Source of the DNA: Melastoma dodecandrum
Lineage: Eukaryota > Streptophyta > Magnoliopsida > Myrtales > Melastomataceae
DNA length: 64,000 bases
NCBI GenBank assembly: GCA_029817715.1
Contig: JARUPY010000397.1
Coordinates: 7,750,001 to 7,814,000 of the forward strand
Direction of reading: 5' to 3'
Part shown: in pieces, positions 1 through 11,278 of the stretch
Layout: the number at the start of each line of letters is the position of its first letter
Numbering within the stretch: the stretch's first letter is position 1
Translations under genes and position numbers: made by a program
The notes under the pieces: model-generated
Database searches by the model: none
Seen by the model: the letters and a program-made list of their open reading frames with translations, nothing else
Told to the model about the DNA's origin: nothing

Positions 1-648
1 AGACTCCAAAGATTTGTCAAAGATCTCATTGACTGAGCTCATCTATGCATTTCAAGATGAAGAACAGAGAAGGTTGATACGACAAGAAGATGATGCAAAT
101 CAAAAACATGAAAAAGGAGAAAAGAATGTTGAAGGTGCTTATGTTGCTAAACAATCTAGATCTCTGGGAGAGAAGAAACAAGTAGATAACTCAAGGAGAA
201 GCAAAATTTTCTCCATGCCCTCACTGTAAGAAAGATAATCATCCTGAAAATCGTTGTTTTTGGAAACCAAATGTACGATGCATCTCATGCCAACAACTTG
301 GCCATATGGAGAAAGTTTGCCCTAACAATAAAGCTTCTCAAGAGGAAAAGGCACAAACGATAGAAGAAGAAGATGATCAACTGTTTGTTGCTACGTGTTT
401 CTCGGCAAAAGTACGAGATCATACTTGGTTGATAGACAGTGCTTCTACAAATTACATGACGCCAGATTTGAACAGTTTTGTGAGGCTGGACAAAGCTAAC
501 AAATTGACAGTGATGATTAGGAATGGAGAATTCCTAGATGTCAAAGGCAGAGGTACGGTTGCCATAAAAACAATGAGAGGTACCAAATATATATAAAATA
601 TTTTATTTGTCCCAGGAATTAGCCAGAGTTTTTGCTGAGTGTGGATTA
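1..648 (+). pseudogene. Ty1/copia gag-protease remnant
   Basis: This is a 3' gag to 5' protease piece of a copia polyprotein, cut off on the left by the window edge. A Glu/Lys-rich gag segment (from about 14) runs into two CCHC-like knuckles: CPHC...H...C near 215-255 and CISCQQLGHMEKVC near 275-320. An acidic linker follows, then the protease start WLIDSAST near 425-450. The usual active-site triplet D-S-G reads D-S-A here. A frameshift near 200-230 separates the gag ORF from the knuckles, and a TAA at 594-596 cuts the protease, although the frame goes on recognisably (ILFVPGISQS) to about 640. Sequence after about 648 belongs to another gene. It is therefore a dead fragment abutting the RLP pseudogene. 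The copia lineage was not resolved. Confidence 0.8.
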
Positions 649-655
649 AACCCAC

Positions 656-750
656 CCCTTTCCCAATTTAAAAATTCTTAACCTTTTCAAGAACAATTTC
701 GGTGGCCTCCTTCCTGGAAGTTACTTTACAAGCCTCAAGTCGATGATTAT
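656..750 (+). pseudogene. LRR receptor-like protein pseudogene, left part
   Basis: Reading from 656, the frame gives PFPNLKILNLFKNNFGGLLP followed by GSYFTSLKSM. This is the late LRR plus the short stretch that precedes the island and last repeats in plant LRR-RLPs (Cf/RPP27-type cell-surface receptors). The frame continues at 9982 on the far side of the Athila element. Taking one copy of the 5-bp target duplication, the codons join without a shift (...S-M-I-T-S-S-E-T-M-S-Y...). The N-terminal LRRs are missing: the copia remnant lies directly upstream. Assignment rests on the LRR pattern and on the continuity across the insertion. Confidence 0.7.
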
Positions 751-2174
751 TGATCACGCTTGTCGAAGGCGGCAAATTAAATACTCTAACAAACCTAACT
801 AACTTGTAGATAGGATAAGTAGAGGTCGTTCCCATAGAGAATCAACAGAGAAAAATTCCTAATGGTCACACGTTTAATGATCTCGAGGTCAAGTCAAACA
901 AGATGAATGATAGTAAAACAGAAAAGATAATGCAAATAAACGATAATTCAATCAAATATTAAAAGCCTAGGACTATCAATTTCCCTTAACGAATTATCTA
1001 ACTCGTTCCTTCCTTTCTCTAATTATCAAATTCTCAATTTACTAACCTAGGATTCAATAATCTCCTCACGCCTCTCCCGAGTGTTCTAAGGACGTATTCC
1101 CTGTATCGAGCTAATCACTCTATTCCTAGGCAATTAACTAGTGGGAACCCATTATGCAACAACCCTAAATGGATACCTAAGGCGATTCGGTATATTCCTA
1201 TCCCTTTCACGAATTAGCTCCGTTTTCCAACGAGACGCTAACTTAGGCTATTCAATCCACGGCTTAACCCAAACAACTTTTCCAAGCCCGAATAGGTTTC
1301 CATATCAAATTAATTGGCGATCAGGCAATTAATCTCATTAAGATCAAGATTTGAATAAGTAACCACACGAATTCGAATAACATGAAGAAAAAGAATTCAC
1401 TCGTTAAATAAAATCGTTAAGTTCCATTGAAGTCCAGAAAATGGAATTAGTTCATAGCGTAAAAGAAATTTAACCCAAGTTCAAGAGAAAACAATAAGAC
1501 ATAGAAATCAACGGGAAAGAAAAGAGAAACGTCCTCCTAATATGAGAAGTAAGAGCCTCGTCCCGACCTCCGCTTCAACCCTATCTATCACCTCTTTCTC
1601 CGTTCCCGAGTCGAATGTCTCCTTTCTATCTCTCCCCAGAATAAGACCCCTAAGGTTCGTCTAAAAACAGAATATATTGCTCCCATCTAGAAATATTTCC
1701 TAAGATTCTCCAAATCTAAATAATATTTCTAGGGATAATAAAATAAAATAACCTAAACTACCAAATAAATGTCTAGTTGATCCTCTATTCCTTCATAATG
1801 CAGTCTTAGGAAGACTTGAAGACTCATTGACGATTTGGAAATAAGTTCGTCGAGTGGTCACTTGAATCCACATAACTTCCAAGGACGCGTCCCTAAGAAC
1901 TGAAGATTTCCGCTCATATGCACTTCACTTCGTCCCAGCTTCAAGATTTCCTTCATTTTCCTGCATTAAAACATGACAAACCAAGAGGCATCAACAAAAT
2001 AAATGATTCAAATCAAAATAGATTCAAAAACTAAGAAAATAACAAAAATCGACTTAAAATATAACTATACTGAAATGCACTCAAATCCTACCAAATTCAT
2101 ATCAATACTCGTACGACTAACCACATAAAGCATCATTAGAGATACTAAATAACCCTACTTTCATAGAGTTATCA
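751..2174 (-). repeat. Athila 3' LTR (left copy)
   Basis: A 1424-bp LTR with TG...CA ends. It matches 8524-9981 along its whole length, with scattered substitutions and small indels; the other copy is 34 bp longer, mainly because of an insertion near 9690-9715. Its position next to the polypurine tract makes it the 3' LTR of the minus-strand element. Confidence 0.92.
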
Positions 2175-2992
2175 CACCCCCAAACATACAATTTGCTAGT
2201 CCTCGAGCAAATAGAAAAATACAAAGATAACTCTTCAGCAATATCCAACTCAATCCAATCTGAGCAACCCTCTCTCTATTCTCAGCAATGCACATGCTCA
2301 CTTCCGTTGGTCGAGTCATTTGTCAAGAAAAACAATTCAATTTGATCAAAGTTCACGTAATGTTCGAAACGATCATCTCGGTATGTCATGTAGTGAAATT
2401 AACAATTAAAGACTTATAATAAAACATATTAGACTGGCACTTTGTAGAAACCAACCAAACACTAATCATCCACTCATCCTCAGGATTTTCAACAATTTTT
2501 CTTTTCACACAACTTTTATTTCAGCTACACGACTATAATTGTTTCATCACATTCTAGTGTACCCATGTAACGAGTACTTGATCAATCACTCCCGGTCCAG
2601 TTGGATTAAGGCTAAGCTACTCCTCCTTCGACGGCAACTGCAGAGGGGGAGTGAGGCGGCTGCACAAGAAAAAATGGGTTAGGGTTGTCACTTAAAAGAA
2701 ATTATAACTATTTCATATTTTTTTCCGTTTTTTTTAGGGACACGTCCTTCAAATTGGAGGAAGCGTCCTCCATGGTTCTGTAGGATTGCAGAATGCCCAA
2801 GGCCGCGTCCTTGGCTGTGAGGGACGCGTCCCTGAATTTTCTATAAAATAAAATAAAAATTGTCAATAAAAAGCAAAATAACAAGATTAACTTATCAAAA
2901 ATAACAATGAAAATGAAAAAATAAAAGTAAACTCGGGTTGCCTCCCGAGAAGCGCTTGATTTATAGTCATCAGCTTGACTTTCTTCTCATTT
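2175..2992 (-). other. Athila polypurine tract and 3' untranslated region
   Basis: On the minus strand, GTTTGGGGGTG lies directly against the LTR (plus-strand 2175-2185) and is the plus-strand primer. The remaining 800 bp or so between it and the end of integrase hold no ORF longer than chance. This is where Athila elements may carry an env-like gene; none can be read here. Confidence 0.75.
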
Positions 2993-4288
2993 TCAGGCCT
3001 CTTTCAAGTTAATCGAGGATGCTTCACGGTCGAAACTTCCTCGATAATGTTTTCGTCGTTGTCCATTTACTTTGAATGTCCTTCCCGATCTCTCTTCTAA
3101 AACTTCAATAGCTCCATATGGGAATACTTCAACAACTCGAAAAGGGCCCAACCATCGCGATTTTAGTTTCCCAGGGAACAATTTGAGCCGGGAGTTGAAT
3201 AACAATACCAATTGGCCTGTCTCAAAGTGTCTGGGCATGATCCTACCATCATGCCATTTCTTTGTCTTATCCTTGTACACTCTCGCACTATCATATGCCT
3301 GCAACCGAATTTCATCGAGCTCATTCAATTGGAGTAATCGTCTTCCACCGGCTTCTTCGAGATTTATGTTCAACTTCTTCAGAGCCCAATACGCTTTATG
3401 CTCGAGTTTCAGCGGAAGATGACATGCCTTGTCAAAAACCATTATGTATGGAGACATCCCAATTGGATTTTTGTATGCCGTCCCATATGCCCACAATGCA
3501 TCGTCTAACTTCGTTGACCAATCCTTCCTCGTTGGACATACCGTTTTCTCTAAAATGCGCATGATTTCCCGATTAGAGACTTCGCCTTGCCCGCTCGTCT
3601 GTGGGTGATACGCTATAGCTATCTTGTGTTTGATACCATACTTCTTCAAAAACTGATCAAAATAGCGGTTGCAGAAGTGCGTCCCTTTGTCGCTTATGAT
3701 AGCCCGTGGTGTGCCAAATCGGGTAAAAATCTCTTTTTTCAAAAACTTGCACACGACTTTAGAATCTACTACTTCCACCCACTTTGAAATATAATCAACA
3801 GCCATAAGGATGTACTTATTATTGAAAGATGAAATAAAGAGACCCATAAAATCGATACCCCACACATCGAAGAGCTCAACTTCAAGGATGCCTAGCAACG
3901 ACATTTCATGTCTCCTGGTGATGTTTCCCACACGTTGACACCTTTTACAAGATGCAACAAAATTATATGAATCTTTGAAAAGAGTCGGCCAATAGAATCC
4001 TGATTGCAAAACTTTAGCTGCTGTTCGGTCTCCTCCAAAGTGTCCGTCGTAGGGTGATGAGTGGCAGTGTTCGAGGATGCCTTTGATTTCTTCCTCTGGC
4101 ACACATCTCCTGATAACTTGATCAGCACAATGCTTAAAGAGAAACGGTTCATCCCACATGTAATAGCATACATCATGCAAAAATTTCTTCTTTTGTTGAG
4201 GAGTAAAGTCAGAGGGAATATGGTAAAAAACAATATAATTCACAAAGTCGGCATAGCAAAGGCACGACAAATTGTTCATAGCAAACAA
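2993..4288 (-). pseudogene. Athila integrase
   Basis: Ty3/gypsy integrase in a 431-codon open stretch, the C-terminal part of pol, which inserts the cDNA into the host genome. The zinc-binding HHCC module reads H...H...CKRCQ (residues ~75-118). The catalytic triad looks complete: D in WGIDFMG, D in ISDKGTHF and E in [10 protein letters not shown]. The basic C-terminal domain ends at INLKEA. The ORF track start is internal to pol. It is separated from the RT/RNase H stretch by a stop at about 4406 and a short run without a good frame, so it can no longer be made as part of pol. This is the best preserved domain of the element. Confidence 0.85.
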
Positions 4289-4405
4289 TTGTTCATCAGC
4301 AAATGACTCATTAATTACCGAATAGTCATGAGATGAAGTCCTCGATAAATAATCAGCAACCTGGTTCTTGGATCCCTTTCTGTCCCTAATTTCAAGGTCA
4401 AGCTC

Positions 4406-5732
4406 TCACCTAATAAGTCTCGGCTTTGCCTCCTTCTTTGAGATCAAGTATTTGATGGCAGAATGGTCAGTGAACACAATAACTTTCGTACCGACAAGAT
4501 AACTCCGAAATTTATTAAAGGCATAGAGAATCGCAAGTAATTCTTTTTCTGTGGTAGTGTAATTTACCTGAGCATCATCAAGAGTTCGACTCGCATAGTA
4601 AATGACATGAAATACCTTATTCACTCTTTGTCCTAGAACGGCTCCAATCGCATAATCGCTTGCATCGCACATTAGTTCAAATGGTAAATTCCAATCAGGT
4701 GCAATAACTATAGGGGCAAAAATCAACCTTTTCTTGAGCTCGTTGAAGGCACTAAGACAATCATCATCAAAAATAAAGGACCTGCCCTGTTCTAAGAGAT
4801 TACAAAGTGGCTCGAAAATTTTGGAAAAATCCAAGATAAATCTTCTATAAAATCCTGCATGTCCAAGAAAACTTCGAATTGCTTTGACTGATGTTGGTGG
4901 CGGCAACTTTTTGATCGTTTCTATCTTTGCTCGATCCACTCTAATCCCCTTGTTTGATATCCTGTGTCCAAGAACAATACCCTCTCGAACCATAAAATGA
5001 CATTTTTCCCAATTTAAAATAAGGTTTGTTTCTTCACAACGTTTCAGCACACGAGCTAAATTTGTCAAGCAATCATCAAATGACATTCCAAAGATGGAAA
5101 AATCATCCATAAAAACTTCAAGGCACTGCTCAACCATATCAGTGAAAATAGACATCATGCATCTCTGAAACGTAGCCGGGGCATTACATAGACCAAAAGG
5201 CATTCGACGAAAAGCAAACGTACAATTTGGGCACGTGAACGTAGTCTTTTCTTGATCTTCTACTTCCAAAAAGCAATAAAATCCTTTACCTGCCAGACGA
5301 TCTAACATTTGATCTATAAACGGAAGTGGAAAATGATCCTTTCTTGTGGCTTTATTCAACTTCCTATAATCCATGCAAACCCGCCAAACAGTCACCGTTT
5401 GCGTGGGAATTAGCTCATTCTTTTCGTTAGAGACAACGGTCATCCCACCTTTCTTAGGTACACATTGCACAGGACTCACCCAAGAACTGTCAGAAATCGG
5501 ATATATTATACCTGTATCAAGTCATTTGATGATTTCCTTCTTGACTACTTCCTTCATGTTCGGGTTGAGTCGTCGTTGATTCTCCACTGAAACCTTATGG
5601 TTTTCTTCTAATAGAATCTATTCTCCACTGAAACCTTATGGTTTTCTTCTAATAGAATCTTGTGCATGCAAATTGACGGACTGATACCTCGAATATCAGC
5701 AATTGTCCATCATAATGCTCGTTTATATTCCC
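4406..5732 (-). pseudogene. Athila reverse transcriptase and RNase H
   Basis: Polymerase part of pol. Visible motifs are [40 protein letters not shown], the catalytic box as FMDD, the connection [13 protein letters not shown] and RNase H as [15 protein letters not shown]...[11 protein letters not shown]...TDHSAIKYL. Between KGFYCFLE and [10 protein letters not shown] the family normally has the first catalytic Asp with the GYSGYNQ stretch. Here it is missing, so the palm lacks one metal ligand. Upstream, a W codon has become TGA near 5519-5521 and a 41-bp tandem duplication (5581-5661) shifts the frame. A stop at about 4406 ends RNase H. The enzyme is clearly dead. Confidence 0.88.
5581..5661. 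repeat. 41-bp tandem duplication inside pol
   Basis: The unit starting TCTCCACTGAAACCTTATGG at 5581 recurs at 5622, a 41-bp period. The two copies look identical over about 39 bp. Since 41 is not a multiple of three, it shifts the pol frame upstream of RT. Confidence 0.9.
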
Positions 5733-6450
5733 TCAAGACACACGAAGTAATTTTTCTTCCTGTGTCACTGTTAATGCCAATGAAATAATAATGGGTAGAG
5801 TTTCATTACTTCCAAGATATGCATACCTCAGGTGTTCAGGTAATGGTTTTAGCTCTAATTGGGGTGGTTCATCAATCGATGGTTTCATCGGATTATGCGG
5901 CCTCTCCAAAACTTCAAAATGTGCTTCCCTTAACATGTGTGGTATTGCATCTATTGATTTTGTCACTTCTTGTACTTCTTCATTGTCGGATGACATTAAA
6001 TTCATTGCAATTTCAAGTGGATCATCATAGGGTATCTCTGTAGCATACATATTCAAAACATCAATAAGAAATCATTCATCAGGTTCACTCGGGCATTTCA
6101 TCGATTTTAAAACATTAATGGTTACCTCCTGATCATTAACCCGAATGGTCAATTCACCTTTTTGAACTTCAATGAGTGTTCTACCTATTACCAAGAATGG
6201 CCTCCCTAAAATGATTGGGATATTCTTATCTTCCTCAAAATCTAAAACTACAAAATCCGCTGGAAAGATAAACTTATCCACCTTAACAAGCACATCTTCA
6301 ACAATACCTCTAGGATATGTTATCGATCTATCAGCTAATTGCAATGTTACATACGTAGGTTTCACTTCCCCCAAACCTAACTCATTGTATACAGATAAAG
6401 GCATAAGTTTGATACTCACGCCAAGATCACACAAAGCCTTACCATGAAAT
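5733..6450 (-). pseudogene. Athila aspartic protease region
   Basis: The stretch read at 6434-6072 contains KALCDLGVSIKLMPLSVYNE, then TLQLADRSITYPRGIVEDVL and ILGRPFLVIGRTLI. This is the retropepsin fold of Athila elements, which cleaves the Gag-Pol polyprotein. The active-site triplet usual in these proteins, D-L/S-G, is present as DLG. A stop at about 6072 separates it from the linker (6056-5733) that leads to RT. The linker shows the acidic ...PPQLELKPLPEHLRYAYLG pattern found just before RT in this family. Confidence 0.8.
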
Positions 6451-6515
6451 TGTGAGCCGATAGTATAAGGGATAGTGAAACTACCTGGATCTTTTAGTTT
6501 AGGAGAAAGTTTTCG

Positions 6516-8298
6516 TTACAATATGGCACTGCATTCTTCCGTTAGTGTAACAGTTTCAAACTCACCTAACTTTCTCTTCTTCAATAGAATGTCCTTCATG
6601 AACATGACATAGCTCGGCATTTGCTCAAGAGCTTCTGCAAAAGGAATGTTAATATGGAGTTTCTTAAACACGTCGAGAAACTTACGGAATTGGGCTTCAT
6701 CATGCTTCTTAGCTCTTTGAGGGAATGGAAGTGGTGGTCGTTCTAGCTTTCCCATGTTGGGTATTATCCAAATGGGACGATGTAGTTGTTCAGTTAGGGG
6801 AAGAACACGTCCTTCAGATGGTAGGGTTGCGTCCTTCTGCGCTGCTTCTTCCACAGAATGTTCAGAGACGCGTCCTTCAGATCCGGAGGACACGTCCTTC
6901 TCGTTTCTGTGAAAATTCTCAAATTCCTTATCTCATCCTTTGTTCAGCCTGGATGTGTTCGCTCCTCATTGATTGGTTCTCGTGGAAGATCACTAATCTC
7001 ACTTGACTTTTTAGTGTCACTCGACCGAATCTTTGGTGGTACTTCTTCAAGTGCCCGGCCGTTTCTCAAAGTTACTGCTTTAACATATTCTCGTAGATTA
7101 ACCTTAGTATCACTTAGCAACCCTCTTTGTTGACGCGAATTCAAGGCTTGAGCGAGCTGAATGACTCGATTCTCCAAATTCCTGATTGATGTTGTTTGAT
7201 TCTTTATTATGGCATCTTGATTCGCCATGTACTACATCATCAGATCCTCAAAATTCGTCTTCTTTTCTGGTTCTGGGGCTTTGGGTTGCTGAAATCCCGG
7301 AGGTTGTGTTGCTCGATGATCCACTGTTTGTGGCCCTTCTCAAGAAAAGTTAGGATGGTTCCTCCATCCCGGATTATATGTGTTGGAATAAGGATTGTTC
7401 CTTTGATTTCCAATAAAATTAGCCTCTTCCATGCTAGCAGAACATTGATCTGTTATATGTCCACCATCGCAGATACCACATCTTCTAGTTGTACTTTGGA
7501 TGGACTGTATATTCACCGACTTGAACTTCTTAGCCAACGCCGATATCCGTGCTTGAATAGATGTGAGTGCATGGAGTTCATGAACACCCGTAATCTTTTT
7601 ACCATTTATCCGGTCAAATGATTGACTTGGTACACAAGTCCTCCTCATAATCTCCAGAAGCTCTCTTCCTTCCACATATGATTTTCGTAGGAATGATCCA
7701 TTCGATGCTAAGTTGAGGTCCTTGCGCGATGATTCCGTCAACCCATTGTAAAAAGCTTCCAGTTGTCGCCATCCCGGTAAATCATGATATGGGCATTGAA
7801 TTAATAAATTTTTGAAGCGCTCCCAAGCCTCCACGAAAGTTTCAGTCTCATGTTGCTTAAAAGTGCTTATTTCATTCCTCATCTGGGATGTCTTGGATGG
7901 CAGGAAATATTGGTCTAAGAATGCTTCTTCCATCTGTTCCCAAGTACTAATTGATCCAGCCGGTAGCGAGTTCAGCCAACTCCATGCTCTGTCCTTCAAG
8001 TAGAAGGAAATAACTTCAATCGAACTACATCCTGTGGCACTCCGTTTTGCCTGAAACTGTCGCATATGCTTAAGAACTTGCTCAAATGCTCATGTGGATC
8101 CTTGATCGGTGATCCTCGAAACATCACTGAATTCTGAATCACTGATGTCTTTATCTCATAGTCCCGAGCTTGAATCGTAAGCACAATGATGCAGAACCAG
8201 TTAATGTGAGGTTTTGCTGAAGTGAATTCCACCATCGACCTATTATCAATGTCTCGCTGCCTCTCGTTCTATTGAGTTGGAATTACGTTTCCGTCCAT
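6516..8298 (-). pseudogene. Athila gag
   Basis: The capsid/nucleocapsid gene, in several frames. An ATG on the minus strand at 8298 gives MDGNVIPTQ and is followed at once by TAG. The Retrotrans_gag core lies at 8235-7340 with a frameshift near 8010-8030; markers are FYLKDRAWSWLNSLPAGSIS, FLDQYFLPSKTSQMRNEIS and ETFVEAWERFKNLL. A single CGICDGGHITDQC knuckle follows. The C-terminal part (7228-6944, then 6893-6516) carries the conserved block FLDVFKKLHINIPFAEALEQ before the protease. At least three breaks make it non-coding today. Confidence 0.82.
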
Positions 8299-8501
8299 GT
8301 TGCTTTGTTGTGCACTAGCTTTCTCATGAACCAGTTTATGGAAAGTCCTTTCGATTTCAGGATCAACAGGGAAAGTTTCTGTGCTTCGAGTTCGTCGCAT
8401 CCACCTAAAATCAAGAGAAAAGAGTAAAGAAAATTAAATAACTTGAACGTCAAATAGCTAAACATGATAACAATAGAAAAGAAAATTTCTCAGAATTGAT
8501 T

Positions 8502-8518
8502 CCCCAGTAGCGGCGCCA
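8502..8518 (-). other. Athila primer binding site
   Basis: The minus strand reads TGGCGCCGCTACTGGGG, five bases inside the 5' LTR. The TGGCGCC start is the usual PBS of Athila and Tat elements, generally assigned to a tRNA-Asp-like primer. Position and orientation agree with the minus-strand element. Confidence 0.8.
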
Positions 8519-8523
8519 AAATT

Positions 8524-9981
8524 TGATCACGCTTGTCGAAGACGGCAAATTAAACACTCTAACAAACCTAACTAACTTGTAGATAGGGTAAGTAGAGGTC
8601 GTTCCCACCGAGAATCAACAGAGAAAAATTCATAACGGTCGTACGTTTAACGATATCGAGGTCAAGTCAAACAAGATGAATGAGAGTAAAACGAAAAAAG
8701 ATAGTGCAAATAAACGATAATTCAATTAAATATTAAAAGCCTAGGACTATCAATTTCCCTTAACCAATTATCTAACTCGTTTCTTCCTTTCTCCAGTTAT
8801 CAAGTTCTCAAGTTACTAACCTAGGGTTCGATAATCTCCTTACGCCTCTCCCGAGTGCTCTAAGGACGTATTCCCTGTATCGAGCTAATCACTCTATTCC
8901 GAGGCAATTAACTAGTGGGAATCCATTATGCAACAACCCTAAATGGCTACCTGAGGCGATTCGGTATATTCCTATCCCTTTCGCGAATTAGCTCCGTTTT
9001 CCAACGAGATGCTAACTTAGGCAATTCAATCCACGGCTTAACCCAAACAAGTTTTCCAAGCTCGAATAGGTTTCCATATCAAATTAATTGGTGATCAGGC
9101 AATTAATCGCATTAAGATCAAGATTTGAATAAGTAACCACACGAATTTGAACAACACGGAGAAAATGAATTCACTCGTTAAATAAAATCGTTAAGTTCCA
9201 TTGAAGTCCTAGAAAACGGAATTAGTTCATAGCGTAAAAGCAATTCATCCCAAGTTCAAGTGAAACAGTAACGACATAGAAATCAACGGGAAAGAAAAGA
9301 GAAACGCCCTCCCGATCTTCCGATCTGAGAAGTAAGAGCCTCGTCCCGATCTCCGCTTCAACCCTATTCGTCACCTCTTTCTCCGTACCCGGTCGAATGT
9401 CTCCTTCATATCTCTCCCCAGAATAAGACCCATAAGGTTACTCTAAAAACAAAATATATTTTTCCCATCTAGAAAGGTTTCCTAAAATTTTCCAAATCTA
9501 AATAATATTTCTAGGGAGAATAAAATAAAATAACCTAAACTACCAAATAAATGTCTAGTTGATCCTCTATTCCTTCATAATGCAGTCTCAGGAAGACTTG
9601 AAAACTCATTGAGCGATTTGGAAATAAGTTCGTCGGGTGGTCACTTGAATCCACAGAACTCCCAAGGACGCGTCCCTGAGAACTGAAGGACGCATAATTC
9701 TGCTCTCTGTCCAATTTCCGCTCAAATGCCCTTCGCTTCGTCCCAGCTTCAAGATCTCCTTCATTTTCCTACATTAAACATGACAAACCAATAGGCATCA
9801 ACAAAATGAACGATTCAAATCAAAATAGATTCAAAAACTAAGAAAATAACAAAAAACGACCTAAAATATAACTAAACTAAAAAGCACTCAAATCCTACCA
9901 AATTCCTATCAATACTCGTACGACTAACCACATAAAGCATTATTAGAGAAACGAAATAACTCTACTTTCATTGAGTTATCA
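8524..9981 (-). repeat. Athila 5' LTR (right copy)
   Basis: A 1458-bp LTR with the same TG...CA ends as 751-2174. It adjoins the PBS and so is the 5' LTR. It should carry the promoter of the element; I did not identify a convincing TATA box. Confidence 0.9.
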
Positions 9982-10652
9982 ATTACCAGTAGCGAAACAA
10001 TGTCCTACCTCGAGTACTCAAAAGGTATAATGTCGTACCGAGATTCAGTGACTGTTCTGGTGAAAGGTTTGGAGATAACATTTGTGAGAATCCTCTCTAT
10101 TTTCACGTCCATTGACTTGTCGGAGAACGGCTTCTGGGGGCTTATCCCTGTGGAATTTGGGAAGCTGAAATCTCTTAAAGGTTTGACCTCTCTCATAACA
10201 ACTTCACACGCAGCATCCCGCCTTCCATTGGTGACTTGTGCAGTCTTGAATGGTTAGATATATCCGCAAACATGCTTGACGGGGTAATTCCCCAACATGT
10301 CTGATGTAACGTCGCTAGCCGTCTTAAACCTCTCCGAAAATCAGCTCTTGGATCGAATTCCCACCGGAAGGTAGTTCAACACATTCAATAGCAGCTCATT
10401 CAGCGGTAATCCTGGCTTATGCGGGTTTCCGCTGCCAAATTCATGCAGCAACGAAGCAGGCATGCCATCGCATATGTTGATGTGGTGGAGAGCCACGTCC
10501 ATAGGTTATGGACCGGGACTAGTATTGGGGATTTCCATGGATATATATTCCTCAAAACTGGGAGGCCGACATGGCTTGCGAGGTTCAAGTACCGAATGGA
10601 TGCGAAGGTGATGGAGATGTCAAGGAGAACGGCCAGATCTTCACAGAGATGA
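9982..10652 (+). pseudogene. LRR receptor-like protein pseudogene, right part
   Basis: C-terminal third of an LRR-RLP. Readable pieces are the spacer MSYLEYSKG...DSVTVLVKGLEI, LRRs (TSIDLSENGFWGLIPVEFGK, then SIPPSIGDL and AVLNLSENQLL in other frames), the C-cap around GNPGLCGFPLPNSC and the juxtamembrane/tail segment FLKTGRPTWLARFKYRMD, which ends at a stop at about 10652. At least three frameshifts and a stop near 10300-10305 (the TGA just after PQHV) disrupt it. RLPs are plasma-membrane immune or developmental receptors without a kinase. This copy is dead and is split by the Athila element. Confidence 0.8.
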
Positions 10653-11095
10653 AGAGCCAAAGTTGTTGAACTATAAGTCACTCTTCCGTTTTACTCACGA
10701 GAAACTATGCGATGTAAACTTGTAGCGATATTTCCCTGCTGTTGTATGTTCTGTGTTTGAACCCAAAGTGTAATTAACTAGTGGAATAAACCCTGCTCGG
10801 GCAGAGATTCCTATGTTGGAAGCAGCTCGAATGAGAAACGGCCAACTCTCATAAAGCTCGCAAGTCTATTTGGTTTTGTGTTTATCATAATGTCTTATGT
10901 ATCTCAACAAACTTTACGAGCTCGCGACAGTGGTCATCTATCAAGGGGTGTCGGAGAGCCGAGCCGACACAGTCCCAGGCTCCAGGCCAAAAAAACCTTC
11001 ATAGTTTGGAAATTATAAGACTCGTGGTAACAATGCCAATAATAGTTACGGTGTCAATATGAGCCTTAATAATTACTTAATCACTAATATTAATA

Positions 11096-11163
11096 CACAC
11101 AATCATCAAGTGAATGACTGTATGTAAATCACACAATCATCAAGTGAAGGACTGTACGTAAAT
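11096..11163. repeat. 34-bp direct repeat upstream of a small ORF
   Basis: Two adjacent 34-bp copies (11096-11129 and 11130-11163) start CACACAATCATCAAGTGAA and differ at two positions. They sit about 30 bp upstream of a TATA-like box. The rest of 10653-11190 shows nothing I can name. Confidence 0.85.
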
Positions 11164-11193
11164 AGTTTACACCTCAAATCTTGTTTATAAAAT

Positions 11194-11200
11194 TATAAAT
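11194..11200 (+). promoter_or_regulatory. TATA-like box
   Basis: TATAAAT at 11194-11200 lies 79 bp upstream of the ATG at 11279. Pyrimidine-rich CTCTCACTCCACC near 11216-11228 could be the start of a leader. This is position-based inference only. Confidence 0.3.
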
Positions 11201-11278
11201 ATTGACATGCACAGCTCTCACTCCACCACCCAACCATTCAGTCACTCAATAAACACCAGAAGAAGAAAAATCGAAGAG

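Larger units (their letters stand above)
751..9981 (-). mobile_element. Athila-type Ty3/gypsy retrotransposon, decayed
   Basis: This is a complete but dead LTR retrotransposon on the minus strand. Both LTRs run TGATCACGC...GAGTTATCA (751-2174 and 8524-9981). The flanks are ATTAT (746-750) and ATTAC (9982-9986), a 5-bp target duplication with one change. A polypurine tract lies next to the left LTR and a TGGCGCC-type primer binding site next to the right LTR. Order on the minus strand is gag, protease, RT/RNase H, integrase. The gag and RT are of Athila type, and the PBS form is usual for Athila and Tat elements. No env-like ORF is seen between integrase and the 3' LTR. Several stops, frameshifts and an RT deletion make it non-autonomous. 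Confidence 0.9.

Noticed and set aside
3072..3564. Plus-strand ORFs of 100-116 codons
   Set aside because: Antisense shadows of the Athila integrase with no domain pattern.
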